Origin: an uncultured Sutterella sp.
GTDB taxonomy: Bacteria > Pseudomonadota > Gammaproteobacteria > Burkholderiales > Burkholderiaceae_F
Length of the DNA stretch: 8,569 nucleotides
Reading direction: 5' to 3'
NCBI GenBank assembly: GCA_900554675.1
Contig: USIM01000031.1
Coordinates: forward strand, 1 to 8,569
This document shows, in pieces, positions 1-7,269 of the stretch. Every line of letters begins with the position of its first letter. The stretch's first letter is position 1. A model generated the notes under the pieces. The model did not search any database. It saw only the letters and a program-made list of their open reading frames with translations, and was not told where the DNA came from. A program made the position numbers and the translations under genes.

Positions 1-109
1 GTGCGCGCGAGATGGAAGGCATCAATTGTGCCAAGACTTTATCCAAGCGCTCGCCCATCGCATCATCGGGAGCCATAAAAGCGGTGGCTTCGTCGTACAG
101 TTGTGACAT
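1..109 (-). CDS. rluD: 23S rRNA pseudouridine synthase, N-terminal fragment (RluD-like)
   Basis: Only the first 36 codons are present; the gene runs off the left edge. The peptide begins MSQLYDEATAFM and continues through GERLDKVLAQLMPSISRA, which fits the opening of the S4 RNA-binding domain that precedes the catalytic domain in RluC/RluD enzymes (consensus R-L-D-x-x-L-A-x-L...S-R-S/A). RluD converts uridines of 23S rRNA helix 69 to pseudouridine during 50S maturation. The ATG at 109-107 has an AGGA/AGGAA Shine-Dalgarno about 7 bases upstream. Divergent placement next to bamD is the arrangement known for rluD (yfiI) and bamD (yfiO) in E. coli and in many betaproteobacteria, and this favours RluD over RluC or RluA. 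The catalytic Asp lies outside the window, so the paralogue assignment rests on the S4 start and the neighbour. Confidence 0.82.
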   Translation of the reverse strand, partial: MSQLYDEATAFMAPDDAMGERLDKVLAQLMPSISRA

Positions 110-153
110 GTAACTTTCCTTAACTTAATTACTATTTAGCAGTCGCCAGTCTG

Positions 154-180
154 TTGAGAGCGTTATGTTTTCGCTATAAT
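154..180 (+). promoter_or_regulatory. Predicted sigma70 promoter of bamD
   Basis: A TTGAGA -35-like hexamer (154-159) lies 15 bases before a perfect TATAAT -10 (175-180). Transcription would start near 187, giving a leader of about 30 bases before the bamD ATG at 216. The spacer is two bases short of the optimum, so the -10 is the strong element. The rluD promoter must lie in the same 106-base spacer on the other strand, but I cannot place it with confidence. Confidence 0.6.
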
Positions 181-215
181 CCAAAGATATTGAATCTTTT
201 TCAAACAGACATCCA

Positions 216-992
216 ATGGCCTTAACTTTACAACATTTGCGTCATCGCACCACGAAAATTCTTGCGATTGCTCTTTTAGCAAGTACTTTATCAGCCTGTA
301 ATGTTACTGAAATCGACATTACGTCTGATTGGGATGCTAAGCGCCTCTATGAAGAAGCGCGTACGGCAACCGATGACGGTGACTGGACGCTTGCCCAAAA
401 CTACTATTCTAAACTGGAGTCTCGTTACCCGTTTGGTCGCTACGCTCAACAAGCCCAAATCGACTTGGCTTATGTGTATTGGCGTGACGGTGAACCCGCT
501 CAAGCCATCGCCGCTTGCGACCGATTCTTAAAGCAATATCCTAATCACGAAAATAGCGATTATGTGCTTTACTTGAAGGCCTTGGCAACATTAAACGAAC
601 CCAACGGTTTGTTCTCCGGTCTCTTTAAGCAAGACATCGCTGAACGTGATGCCGATGCTGCCCGTACCGCTTTTGATACGTTTAAAGAACTCGTTCAACG
701 CTTCCCAGAATCCCGTTACGCACCGGAATCCCGTCGTCGCATGCACGAGTTGGTCTTGGCTCAAGCTCGCCATGAGTTAAACGTGGCCGAATTTTACTTC
801 GAACGTCATGCTTATTTAGCAGCGATCGACCGTGCCCAAAACGTGGTTCGCCAATTCCAACAAACGCCCTACTCGGATGGCGCCTTAGAGCTCATCAAGC
901 GTTGCTACCAAGAGTTGGGATTGCCGGCGTTAGAAAGCGACATTCAACGCATTGTGGATGCTAACCAAAATCGCGAACGTAATGTTCAATAG
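216..992 (+). CDS. bamD: Outer membrane protein assembly factor BamD (lipoprotein)
   Basis: BamD is the essential lipoprotein of the beta-barrel assembly machine; it sits on the periplasmic face of the outer membrane and works with BamA to fold outer-membrane proteins. The 258 residues match the family length. Residues 1-27 form a lipoprotein signal with a long basic start (HLRHRTTK), a hydrophobic core, and lipobox LSAC with the acylated Cys at 28. Position +2 is Asn, not Asp, consistent with outer-membrane sorting. The mature part is built from TPR-type helical pairs: the conserved block LYEEART...DWTLAQNYYSKLESRYPFGRYA (about 44-77), then AYVYWRDGEPAQAIAACDRFLKQYP (85-109), then RFPESRYAPESRRRM (162-176) and a last repeat near 190-230. 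The ATG at 216 is the only start that keeps the signal peptide; no clear Shine-Dalgarno precedes it. It is probably transcribed alone, from the promoter at 154-180 to the terminator at 1011-1038. Confidence 0.96.
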   Translation: MALTLQHLRHRTTKILAIALLASTLSACNVTEIDITSDWDAKRLYEEARTATDDGDWTLAQNYYSKLESRYPFGRYAQQAQIDLAYVYWRDGEPAQAIAACDRFLKQYPNHENSDYVLYLKALATLNEPNGLFSGLFKQDIAERDADAARTAFDTFKELVQRFPESRYAPESRRRMHELVLAQARHELNVAEFYFERHAYLAAIDRAQNVVRQFQQTPYSDGALELIKRCYQELGLPALESDIQRIVDANQNRERNVQ

Positions 993-1010
993 TTTCGTTT
1001 GATTTTGCGC

Positions 1011-1038
1011 AAAAAGGGAGCTTTCGAGCTCCTTTTTT
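1011..1038 (+). terminator. Rho-independent terminator after bamD
   Basis: GGAGCT (1017-1022) pairs perfectly with AGCTCC (1027-1032) around a UUCG tetraloop (1023-1026). An A-run at 1011-1015 extends the stem against the T-run 1033-1038 through one G-U pair. It starts 18 bases after the bamD stop and separates bamD from the nitroreductase gene. Confidence 0.88.
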
Positions 1039-1104
1039 CGTATCCAAAAATTTCAACCTTTTCTTAAAATATTTCGAATGGATTCTTAGGAAAGGAAACT
1101 TGCT

Positions 1105-1629
1105 ATGCAAAACGAAGCCATGAAGAATTTGTTGACGCGTCGCGCCATTCGTAGCTACAAGCCCGATGCCGTCCCTGAAGATGTTTTAGAGCGCATTTTG
1201 GAAGCCGGCACCTACGCCCCCAACGGCATGAGTCGACAAGCCTCCATCATTCTTGCCATTACCGACAAAGAAGTCCGCGATGAGCTCTCGGCGTTAAACG
1301 CAGAAATCTGCGGACAACCGGGTACGGATCCTTTCTACGGTGCTCCTGTCGTTTTGGTGGTCTTGGCCGATCGAAGTGTGGCCACGCACGTTGAAGACGG
1401 CTCTTTGGTTTTGGGTAACCTTATGAATGCCGCTCATGCTGAAGGGTTGGGCAGTTGCTGGATTCACCGCGCTCGTCAAGAATTTGTGAGTGAGTACGGT
1501 CAAAAACTCTTGAAGCGTTTGGGCATTGAAGGCGATTATGTGGGAATCGGTCACTGCATTTTGGGTTACATTGAGGGCGAGTACCCCGAAGCCAAGCCCC
1601 GTAAAGCCAATTACGTCTATCGCGTGTAA
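1105..1629 (+). CDS. Nitroreductase family FMN-dependent oxidoreductase
   Basis: This is a small cytoplasmic flavoprotein of 174 residues, at the short end of the nitroreductase superfamily. Members use NAD(P)H and FMN to reduce nitro groups, quinones, flavins or similar acceptors; the natural substrate cannot be read from sequence. Visible marks are the FMN-phosphate motif RRAIRSYKP (12-20), EAGTYAPNGMSRQ (33-45), DPFYGAPVVLVV (75-86), the DGSLVLGNLMNAAHAEGLGSCWIH block (98-121) and the terminal GIGHCILGY...PRKANYVYRV (147-174). The ATG at 1105 is preferred over the Met at codon 6 because AGGA at 1093-1096 is 8 bases before it. A TAAAAT at 1065-1070 could be the -10 element, without a good -35. 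The gene stands alone between two terminators. From memory, the GLGSCWIHRA and GIGHCILGY blocks resemble proteins of gut Clostridia/Lachnospiraceae more than proteobacterial NfsB, so lateral acquisition is possible. Confidence 0.93.
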   Translation: MQNEAMKNLLTRRAIRSYKPDAVPEDVLERILEAGTYAPNGMSRQASIILAITDKEVRDELSALNAEICGQPGTDPFYGAPVVLVVLADRSVATHVEDGSLVLGNLMNAAHAEGLGSCWIHRARQEFVSEYGQKLLKRLGIEGDYVGIGHCILGYIEGEYPEAKPRKANYVYRV

Positions 1630-1650
1630 TTGACTCCAAGGATAGAAATC

Positions 1651-1680
1651 GGGCCTGATCGTTTCAGGCCCTTTTCTTTT
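1651..1680 (+). terminator. Terminator between the convergent nitroreductase and SNF2 genes
   Basis: GGGCCTGA (1651-1658) and TCAGGCCC (1664-1671) form a perfect 8-bp stem with a 5-base loop, followed by TTTTCTTTT (1672-1680). It lies 21 bases after the nitroreductase stop. On the minus strand the same hairpin starts 11 bases after the SNF2 stop, but only GATTTCT follows, so it is strong for plus-strand transcripts and weaker for the minus-strand operon. Confidence 0.88.
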
Positions 1681-1682
1681 GT

Positions 1683-4600
1683 CTACGCTTTGTCCAATTC
1701 AAAGAGTGCTTTAAGTTCGGTTTCGGACAAATCCCCAACCCACGATTCACCGGTCGTAACCGTGAGATCGGCTAGTTCTTTTTTATTTTCAAGCATCTCG
1801 TTAATACGCTCTTCAAACGTGCCCTTCGTGATAAAGCGATAGACCAACACGTCTTTTTTCTGACCAATACGATAGGCACGGTCTGTGGCCTGAGCTTCCA
1901 CCGCCGGATTCCACCACAAGTCATAATGAATGACGGTGGAAGCTTGCGTGAGATTTAACCCCGTGCCACCCGCTTTTAATGACAAAATCATCACGCGCTG
2001 AGTGGGATCATTTTGGAAACGATCGACCATCTCAGCTCGTTTTTTCACGGTAACGCCACCGTGCAAGAAAAGGGCGTCTTCGTTAATCGTGCTCTTTAAC
2101 CACTTCTGCAATCGATCGCCCATTTCACGGTATTGCGTAAAGATCAAAACTTTACGATCGGCTTCAAAGGAGCGCTCGACCAAATCAATTAATAGGTCGC
2201 CTTTGCCGGAATCCGGATACTCAACATCGGTCTTTTGAAATTGCGAGACAGAGTTGCAGATTTGCTTTAACCCCGTCATGAGTTTTAAGACCAAACCGCG
2301 TTGCAAAAGTCGGATGTCCTCACCCGTTTCCTTGGCTTTGATTTTGGCCTCTTCAATCTTATCCAAAATGCCTTTTAAGTACTTCTCATAAAGTACGGTT
2401 TGATCTTGACGAAGAGCGACAAATTGGTCTTGTTGAATTTTGTCCGGCAAATCAGAAATGATCGACTTGTCCGTTTTCAAGCGCCTTAACATAAAAGGCG
2501 CAGTCAGCTTTCGGAAAGCGTCAATCACCGCAGGATCCCGTTCGGCCTCAATGGGTTTAGCAAAGTGATCCTTGAAGTCCTTCTGAGAACCTAAAAGTTT
2601 CGGCTGCACCAAAGAGAAAATGGACCAATACTCCATCAAGCGGTTTTCAACGGGTGTGCCCGACATGGCAATTACCTGACGAGCCTTTAATTCTTTTAAC
2701 GCTTGAGATTGAGACGAGGTGCTGTTTTTAATGGCTTGAGCTTCATCAATCACTAACAGGCGGAAGCGTTGGGTCTTTAACACTTCAATGTCCATGCGCG
2801 CCGTACCGTAAGAGGTGAGCAATACGTCAAAGTCCGACGTCGGTAACTTACGCTTGGCGCCATGGTAAACCGCGACTTTAAGGGTTGGTGAGAATTTTTC
2901 GATTTCTCGCTGCCAGTTAACAAGAAGCGTCGTGGGCACCACGGCAAGTACCTTTTCTTTTGCGAGCTCCCCGTCTTCTTTAAGTTGCGTCATAGCCGCA
3001 ATCACTTGAAGGGTTTTGCCCAAGCCCATGTCATCGGCAATCAATGCACCCATGCCTAGCTTGACGTTTTTAATGAGCCACGAATAGCCTCGTGCCTGAT
3101 AAGGACGAAGCGTTGCTCTCAAGCTTGGAGGTGGCGGCAAAAGTGGCACATCATTGAGGGCTTTGAGTTTTTCAAGAAGAACTTCACTACCCTCGATCTC
3201 GATACCTTCAAATTCACCGCTTAAAACGGCTTGAAGTTTTTGCACCGGAGAGAGCTTGGGCGGATTTTCAAGCGTGGCTTGAATCTTTTGAATCTCAATA
3301 GGATCAATGTAGATGTAGTCCGAACCGTTATAGAGTATTTCACCCGCGTGCGCCAAAAGATCCTTAAACTCTTCGTCGGTGAGCGTCTTCTCACCCAGCG
3401 TAACGCGCCAGTCAAAGTCGGCCAAGCTATCCAAACCCAACATCTTCTTGCCGAAACTCGCATCACTTGTAGCCTTCGCGGACAACTTCGGACTCAAAAG
3501 GCGCTTCAAGCTTGCGGGCATTGCCACCGTCACACCCAAAAGCGTCAGGTAGGGCGTGATCTCCAAGATGAAGTCGGCTAACTCGGCGCGCTCAATTTTG
3601 AGGTTTTTCGCCTCTTTTGCAAGTTGCTCGAAGGGCTCGTAAAGTTCAGAAAGTGTCCGGAGAATATTTAAAACCGCCAAACGATCATTGTCATACTTTG
3701 CCGATGTCAACAAGGTTTTTAACATCACGGGCTTGGCGCCTTTGGTGCGCTCCATGATGCCAAAGCCTACCGACACTTCCCCGTCTTTTAAACTCGTGAG
3801 TTTGATCAAAGGTTGCCACGGATAGGCCCGCCCTAAATTCAAGACTCGGAAGTATTGCGCCAATGCGCGACCGACTTCAGTGGGCGCTTCACTTTGAACG
3901 TCAAGCGTGTGCGAAATTAAAAGCTTAAAGATATCGTTATCAACGTCACCTGCCCCCAACATCCCATGCAATGTTGTGAGGGCACCGGTTAAAAGCAGAT
4001 AGACCTTTTCGACAGATGTGAGCTCTTCTTCCCAATCGAGCTTAAAAATGTCATCAATTTCTTCTTCTGCTGCGACAACCAAGTCTTCAAAAATCGCTTG
4101 TGTTTGGGGCAAATGCAGTGACGGTGTAAACCAAATTTGCGGCAAGAAGTTCGCGCCTTTCGGGTTTTGCATCACGCAAGGCACAAACGCACGAGCCTCA
4201 TAAAATCGTGCCGCCAAATCAAACACAATCCGCAAAGCACGGGTGGAATTCGCTAAATATTTTTCTTCTCTTTGTGCAACGTACCAAAGCGATTGCAACA
4301 CACGGTCTTGGTTTTGAGACTTTTTCGTTAAAAGAAAATCAAAACTCTCTTTTCGAAGGGTTAAGCAAAGCGCGGGCTCTTCTTTGGTTTTCTTTAGCGT
4401 TTCTAAAAATGGCGACGGCGTCGGTCGCTCTAACAATTCAAGCTCTTCTTGACGATCCCAACGGGCGTTATCCAAGGCTTTGAGTTTGCGAGTACGCGCT
4501 TTTAAACTTTGCTTAAACCACGCCCTTAAATCCGTTTCTTGCGACTGAACGATGGTCTTTGGCAACAAAGACAAAAGCGTATCGCCCACAGGCTTAATGG

Positions 4601-5246
4601 CCTTCACGGGGAAATTTAAAAGACTCGACTTTTCTTTTGAAGCTTTGACCTTAAAGCTTTCTAAGGGCACCAAGAGCTCATTGAGCGTCAACGGGATTTC
4701 TTTAACGCTTTCTTCAATGCTGACGCCCTTATCCTTTAACGCTTCAATTAAATCGAAGCCCTTAAATAGGAAAATTGCAAAGGGATCGGCATCAATGATA
4801 TCGGCTAAGCAGTAGATGAAACCGGCAATGTGTTTGCAAAGGTGTGCTGAGTCCGGACACGAACATGTCATTAAGAGGTCGTGCGCAGAGCGCGGGAAAA
4901 GTCGGATACCTAGCTCTTCACAGATGTCTGCGACTTCCGAGGGCAACTCCCCGTCCAAAAGTCTTGCCATTAAAAGCGAATCGTTGCTTAAACGATCAAC
5001 GAGTTTTTGGCACTCTTCATGCGTCAGTTGAGGTAACCCCAAAACCACTTCGTAAGGGGTGTAGGCCGAACCATGGACATGAGCAATGAGGTGGTGTGTT
5101 TGGGAATCAATGCCTTGGAATTCGACTTTGCCGTGTACGTAATAAGATTTCCCGCGAGGCAAGCGATTGGCATGGTCGCAATTCTCAAGCGCCTGCAACC
5201 AGGCTTGTCCCCACCACGTCTTCCCAATACGAACACGGGTTGCCAT
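1683..5246 (-). CDS. SWIM zinc finger / SNF2-family DNA-dependent ATPase
   Basis: This is a large cytoplasmic superfamily 2 ATPase of 1187 residues. SNF2 proteins translocate on double-stranded DNA to remodel or strip bound proteins; the target of this bacterial branch is not established. The N-terminus has a block WWGQAWLQALE...NRLPRGKSYYVHGKV (11-41), then a SWIM zinc finger C128-x-C130-x6-C137-x-H139. A long helical middle (about 200-700) fits the SNF2-associated region of bacterial family members, ending in a PPPP linker at 704-707. The motor is intact: LRPYQ (713-717), Walker A DDMGLGKT (738-745), PTTLLVNW (771-778), DEAQ (834-837), SGTPVENR (862-869), LFLHGG (1059-1064), GGTGLNLT (1093-1100) and QATDRAYRIGQ (1119-1129). 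The start overlaps the yoaA stop by one base and has its own GAGG. The N-terminal ~250 residues resemble free-standing SWIM proteins encoded beside SNF2 genes in other phyla (for example, from memory, YwqB next to YwqA in Bacillus). Confidence 0.95.
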   Translation of the reverse strand: MATRVRIGKTWWGQAWLQALENCDHANRLPRGKSYYVHGKVEFQGIDSQTHHLIAHVHGSAYTPYEVVLGLPQLTHEECQKLVDRLSNDSLLMARLLDGELPSEVADICEELGIRLFPRSAHDLLMTCSCPDSAHLCKHIAGFIYCLADIIDADPFAIFLFKGFDLIEALKDKGVSIEESVKEIPLTLNELLVPLESFKVKASKEKSSLLNFPVKAIKPVGDTLLSLLPKTIVQSQETDLRAWFKQSLKARTRKLKALDNARWDRQEELELLERPTPSPFLETLKKTKEEPALCLTLRKESFDFLLTKKSQNQDRVLQSLWYVAQREEKYLANSTRALRIVFDLAARFYEARAFVPCVMQNPKGANFLPQIWFTPSLHLPQTQAIFEDLVVAAEEEIDDIFKLDWEEELTSVEKVYLLLTGALTTLHGMLGAGDVDNDIFKLLISHTLDVQSEAPTEVGRALAQYFRVLNLGRAYPWQPLIKLTSLKDGEVSVGFGIMERTKGAKPVMLKTLLTSAKYDNDRLAVLNILRTLSELYEPFEQLAKEAKNLKIERAELADFILEITPYLTLLGVTVAMPASLKRLLSPKLSAKATSDASFGKKMLGLDSLADFDWRVTLGEKTLTDEEFKDLLAHAGEILYNGSDYIYIDPIEIQKIQATLENPPKLSPVQKLQAVLSGEFEGIEIEGSEVLLEKLKALNDVPLLPPPPSLRATLRPYQARGYSWLIKNVKLGMGALIADDMGLGKTLQVIAAMTQLKEDGELAKEKVLAVVPTTLLVNWQREIEKFSPTLKVAVYHGAKRKLPTSDFDVLLTSYGTARMDIEVLKTQRFRLLVIDEAQAIKNSTSSQSQALKELKARQVIAMSGTPVENRLMEYWSIFSLVQPKLLGSQKDFKDHFAKPIEAERDPAVIDAFRKLTAPFMLRRLKTDKSIISDLPDKIQQDQFVALRQDQTVLYEKYLKGILDKIEEAKIKAKETGEDIRLLQRGLVLKLMTGLKQICNSVSQFQKTDVEYPDSGKGDLLIDLVERSFEADRKVLIFTQYREMGDRLQKWLKSTINEDALFLHGGVTVKKRAEMVDRFQNDPTQRVMILSLKAGGTGLNLTQASTVIHYDLWWNPAVEAQATDRAYRIGQKKDVLVYRFITKGTFEERINEMLENKKELADLTVTTGESWVGDLSETELKALFELDKA

Positions 5247-5257
5247 TAATAGGCCTC
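5244..5257 (-). promoter_or_regulatory. Ribosome binding site and stop/start overlap (TAATG) coupling yoaA to the SNF2 gene
   Basis: On the minus strand GAGG (5257-5254) lies 7 bases before the SNF2 ATG (5246-5244), inside the last codons of yoaA. The yoaA TAA (5248-5246) shares one base with that ATG, making TAATG. This fixes the SNF2 start and implies termination-reinitiation coupling. Confidence 0.8.
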
Positions 5258-7255
5258 GTGGGGGTTATCCAAGAAAGAATAAACGCGCGCAAAGTCTTGC
5301 GTACGAATCATGGGCGGTAAACTCTTGATGACTATCGACCCATAGCGCTTCTCAATCAATCGATTGTCACCGCAAACAATCACCCCATAGTCATTTTCGC
5401 TACGAATCAATCGGCCCACCCCTTGGCGGAGCGTGGTGATCATTTCGGGCAACTGATGGCAAACAAAGGGATTTTTCTTTTGTTGTTCAAGCCACTCTTT
5501 TCGGGCACGCGCCACCGGCGTATCAAACTGCGCAAAAGGCAACTTATCAATAACGACCAACTGCAGTGCGTCGCCCTTCATGTCCACGCCTTCCCAGAAA
5601 CTCATGGAGCCCACGAGAATGCCGTTATCGGCCTCTTTAAAGCGTTGCAAGAGTTCGGTCTTGGGACTTTCGCCTTGCACGCAAAGCGTGTAGTTGGCGT
5701 GCGCTTTCATGCGCAAGCACTCGGCAATGCGATCCATGGAGCGAAAACTCGTGCATAGAAAAAAGGCTCGACCGTGCGTTTTTTCAATTAAGGGCCATGT
5801 TTCTTCAACAAGTTTTTCGGCAAAATCGTCATCAAAAACACCGGGCAAACCTTTGGGTAAATAAAGACGACCTTGGAGCTCATAATTAAAGGGACTCGCC
5901 CAGGAATAAGTTTTCGTTTCAGCATCAAGCCCCAATTCGCTTAAGAAATACGAGAAATTGTTTTGATCGTTGTCGTTTTTGGTCGAAATCGTCGCACTCG
6001 TAAAGACCCATGCGCACGGCATGGTGCTTCGGGCTTTTCTGAAACTTTCAGCAAGGGTTAACGGTGTATTGGCAAAAATGACGTTTTGCTCGGTATAGCG
6101 TAACCACAACACCGATGGCGTACCATTGACCGTTTTAACGACTTCGGGCGATTGGAAAATCTTTTGCCAATTCTCAAGTCGCATTAAAAGTTCTGCGGCT
6201 TGCGCGCCCACCAAGTCCAACTCTTCATTGTGACCGGCGAGATCGGCGAAATATTTGTTGATCTGACCAAAGACAGAGAGCAATTCATCCAAAGGCTCTT
6301 TAATCTCTTGGGCAAAATTTTCAATCGCCGCAATTTCCACTTCTTCATCGGGTTCAAGCTGAAGGTTAAAACTAAAGGCTTCGTGGAAATTTAAGATGGC
6401 CTTTTTCAAAATCGTAAATTCATCATCCCAGCGAAGAGCGGAAGCCGCATAGGTCTTGGCCACACGACGAGCGTCTTCAGAAAAGTCGCTTAACTCTCGA
6501 AGCGAGAACATATCGGAAAAGTAATCAATCCCAATATCGGCTAACTTGTGCGCTTCGTCCAAAATGATCAAATCGGCTGCGGGAAGCAACTCGCCCATGC
6601 TGTCGTCTTTAAGACTTAAGTCCGCTAAAAACAGATGGTGATTAACAACAACGACGTCGCTTTCCAAGGCCTTGCGACGCGCTTGCGTTAAAAAGCACTC
6701 TTCGTAGTGAGGGCATTTATTGCTAAGACAATTTTCTCGCGTACTCGTCACCAAGGGCCACAAGGGATCGCCTTCAGAGATCCCGTGAACTTCATTGATG
6801 TCACCCGTTGTAGAAAATTTGGCGTGTTGACGAATTTTGTCGAGTTTCGGACCACTCGTGCGTTCGGGCAAAAGTCCGGATTGAATCAAGCGCTCAAGGC
6901 GAAACTTACAGATGTAATTAGCTCGTCCCTTTAAGACCGTGACCGTCACATAACGGCCCAAGGCCTCTTGGATCAAATTGACGTCTTTACTAAAGAGCTG
7001 ATCTTGAAGGGTTTTACTGGCTGTAGAAACAATCGTTTTTGAACCGGAAAGAATGGCAGGAATCAAATAGGCAAAGGTTTTCCCCGTGCCCGTCCCGGCT
7101 TCAACCACGGCGGTTTCGCGGTTTTCAATGGCTTGACCCACAGCTTGGGCAAATTCCACCTGACTCTCACGACGCTTAAAGCCCTCGATGTGTTTACACA
7201 GAGGGCCGTCATCGGCAAAGGTTTTGTCGATTGAGAGTTGAAATTCTTGATTCAT
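5246..7255 (-). CDS. yoaA: YoaA/DinG-type ATP-dependent DNA helicase with iron-sulfur cluster
   Basis: This is a 669-residue superfamily 2 helicase of the XPD/DinG class, which unwinds DNA 5'-3'. In E. coli, YoaA binds the clamp-loader subunit HolC (chi) and helps repair stalled forks. In order: KHIEGFKRRESQ (21-32) as Q-motif region, Walker A EAGTGTGKT (52-60), STASKTLQDQL (77-87), LKGRANYIC (108-116), four iron-sulfur cysteines C116, C176, C181 and C187 (all present), VVNHHLFLADL (203-213), DEAH (233-236), TSAT (419-422), SFWEGVDMKGD (552-562), QGVGRLIRS (611-619) and the terminal DNRLIEKRYG (630-639). GRANYIC, LVTSTRENCL and KLPFAQFDTP follow E. coli YoaA (636 residues) more closely than DinG. 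An in-frame TAG lies just upstream of the ATG, so the start is fixed; no canonical Shine-Dalgarno is seen. It sits 13 bases after the exported-protein gene and overlaps the SNF2 start, so probable middle gene of an operon. Confidence 0.95.
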   Translation of the reverse strand: MNQEFQLSIDKTFADDGPLCKHIEGFKRRESQVEFAQAVGQAIENRETAVVEAGTGTGKTFAYLIPAILSGSKTIVSTASKTLQDQLFSKDVNLIQEALGRYVTVTVLKGRANYICKFRLERLIQSGLLPERTSGPKLDKIRQHAKFSTTGDINEVHGISEGDPLWPLVTSTRENCLSNKCPHYEECFLTQARRKALESDVVVVNHHLFLADLSLKDDSMGELLPAADLIILDEAHKLADIGIDYFSDMFSLRELSDFSEDARRVAKTYAASALRWDDEFTILKKAILNFHEAFSFNLQLEPDEEVEIAAIENFAQEIKEPLDELLSVFGQINKYFADLAGHNEELDLVGAQAAELLMRLENWQKIFQSPEVVKTVNGTPSVLWLRYTEQNVIFANTPLTLAESFRKARSTMPCAWVFTSATISTKNDNDQNNFSYFLSELGLDAETKTYSWASPFNYELQGRLYLPKGLPGVFDDDFAEKLVEETWPLIEKTHGRAFFLCTSFRSMDRIAECLRMKAHANYTLCVQGESPKTELLQRFKEADNGILVGSMSFWEGVDMKGDALQLVVIDKLPFAQFDTPVARARKEWLEQQKKNPFVCHQLPEMITTLRQGVGRLIRSENDYGVIVCGDNRLIEKRYGSIVIKSLPPMIRTQDFARVYSFLDNPHEAY

Positions 7256-7257
7256 GG

Positions 7258-7269
7258 ATCGCTAGCGAT
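7258..7269. repeat. 12-bp perfect palindrome in the gap before yoaA
   Basis: ATCGCTAGCGAT is its own reverse complement. It nearly fills the 13-base gap between the exported-protein stop (ending at 7269) and the yoaA start (7255), where a Shine-Dalgarno would be expected. As RNA it has no loop, so intermolecular pairing or a protein site is more likely than a hairpin. It may be chance. Confidence 0.55.

Noticed and set aside
1683..7255. Idea that the SNF2 and DinG-type helicases form a phage-defence system (SNF2 proteins occur in DISARM; helicases in several systems)
   Set aside because: No nuclease, methyltransferase, phospholipase-type (PLD) or other effector gene is present, and the neighbours are housekeeping genes. 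YoaA is an ordinary chromosomal repair helicase. Plain DNA repair is the simpler reading.
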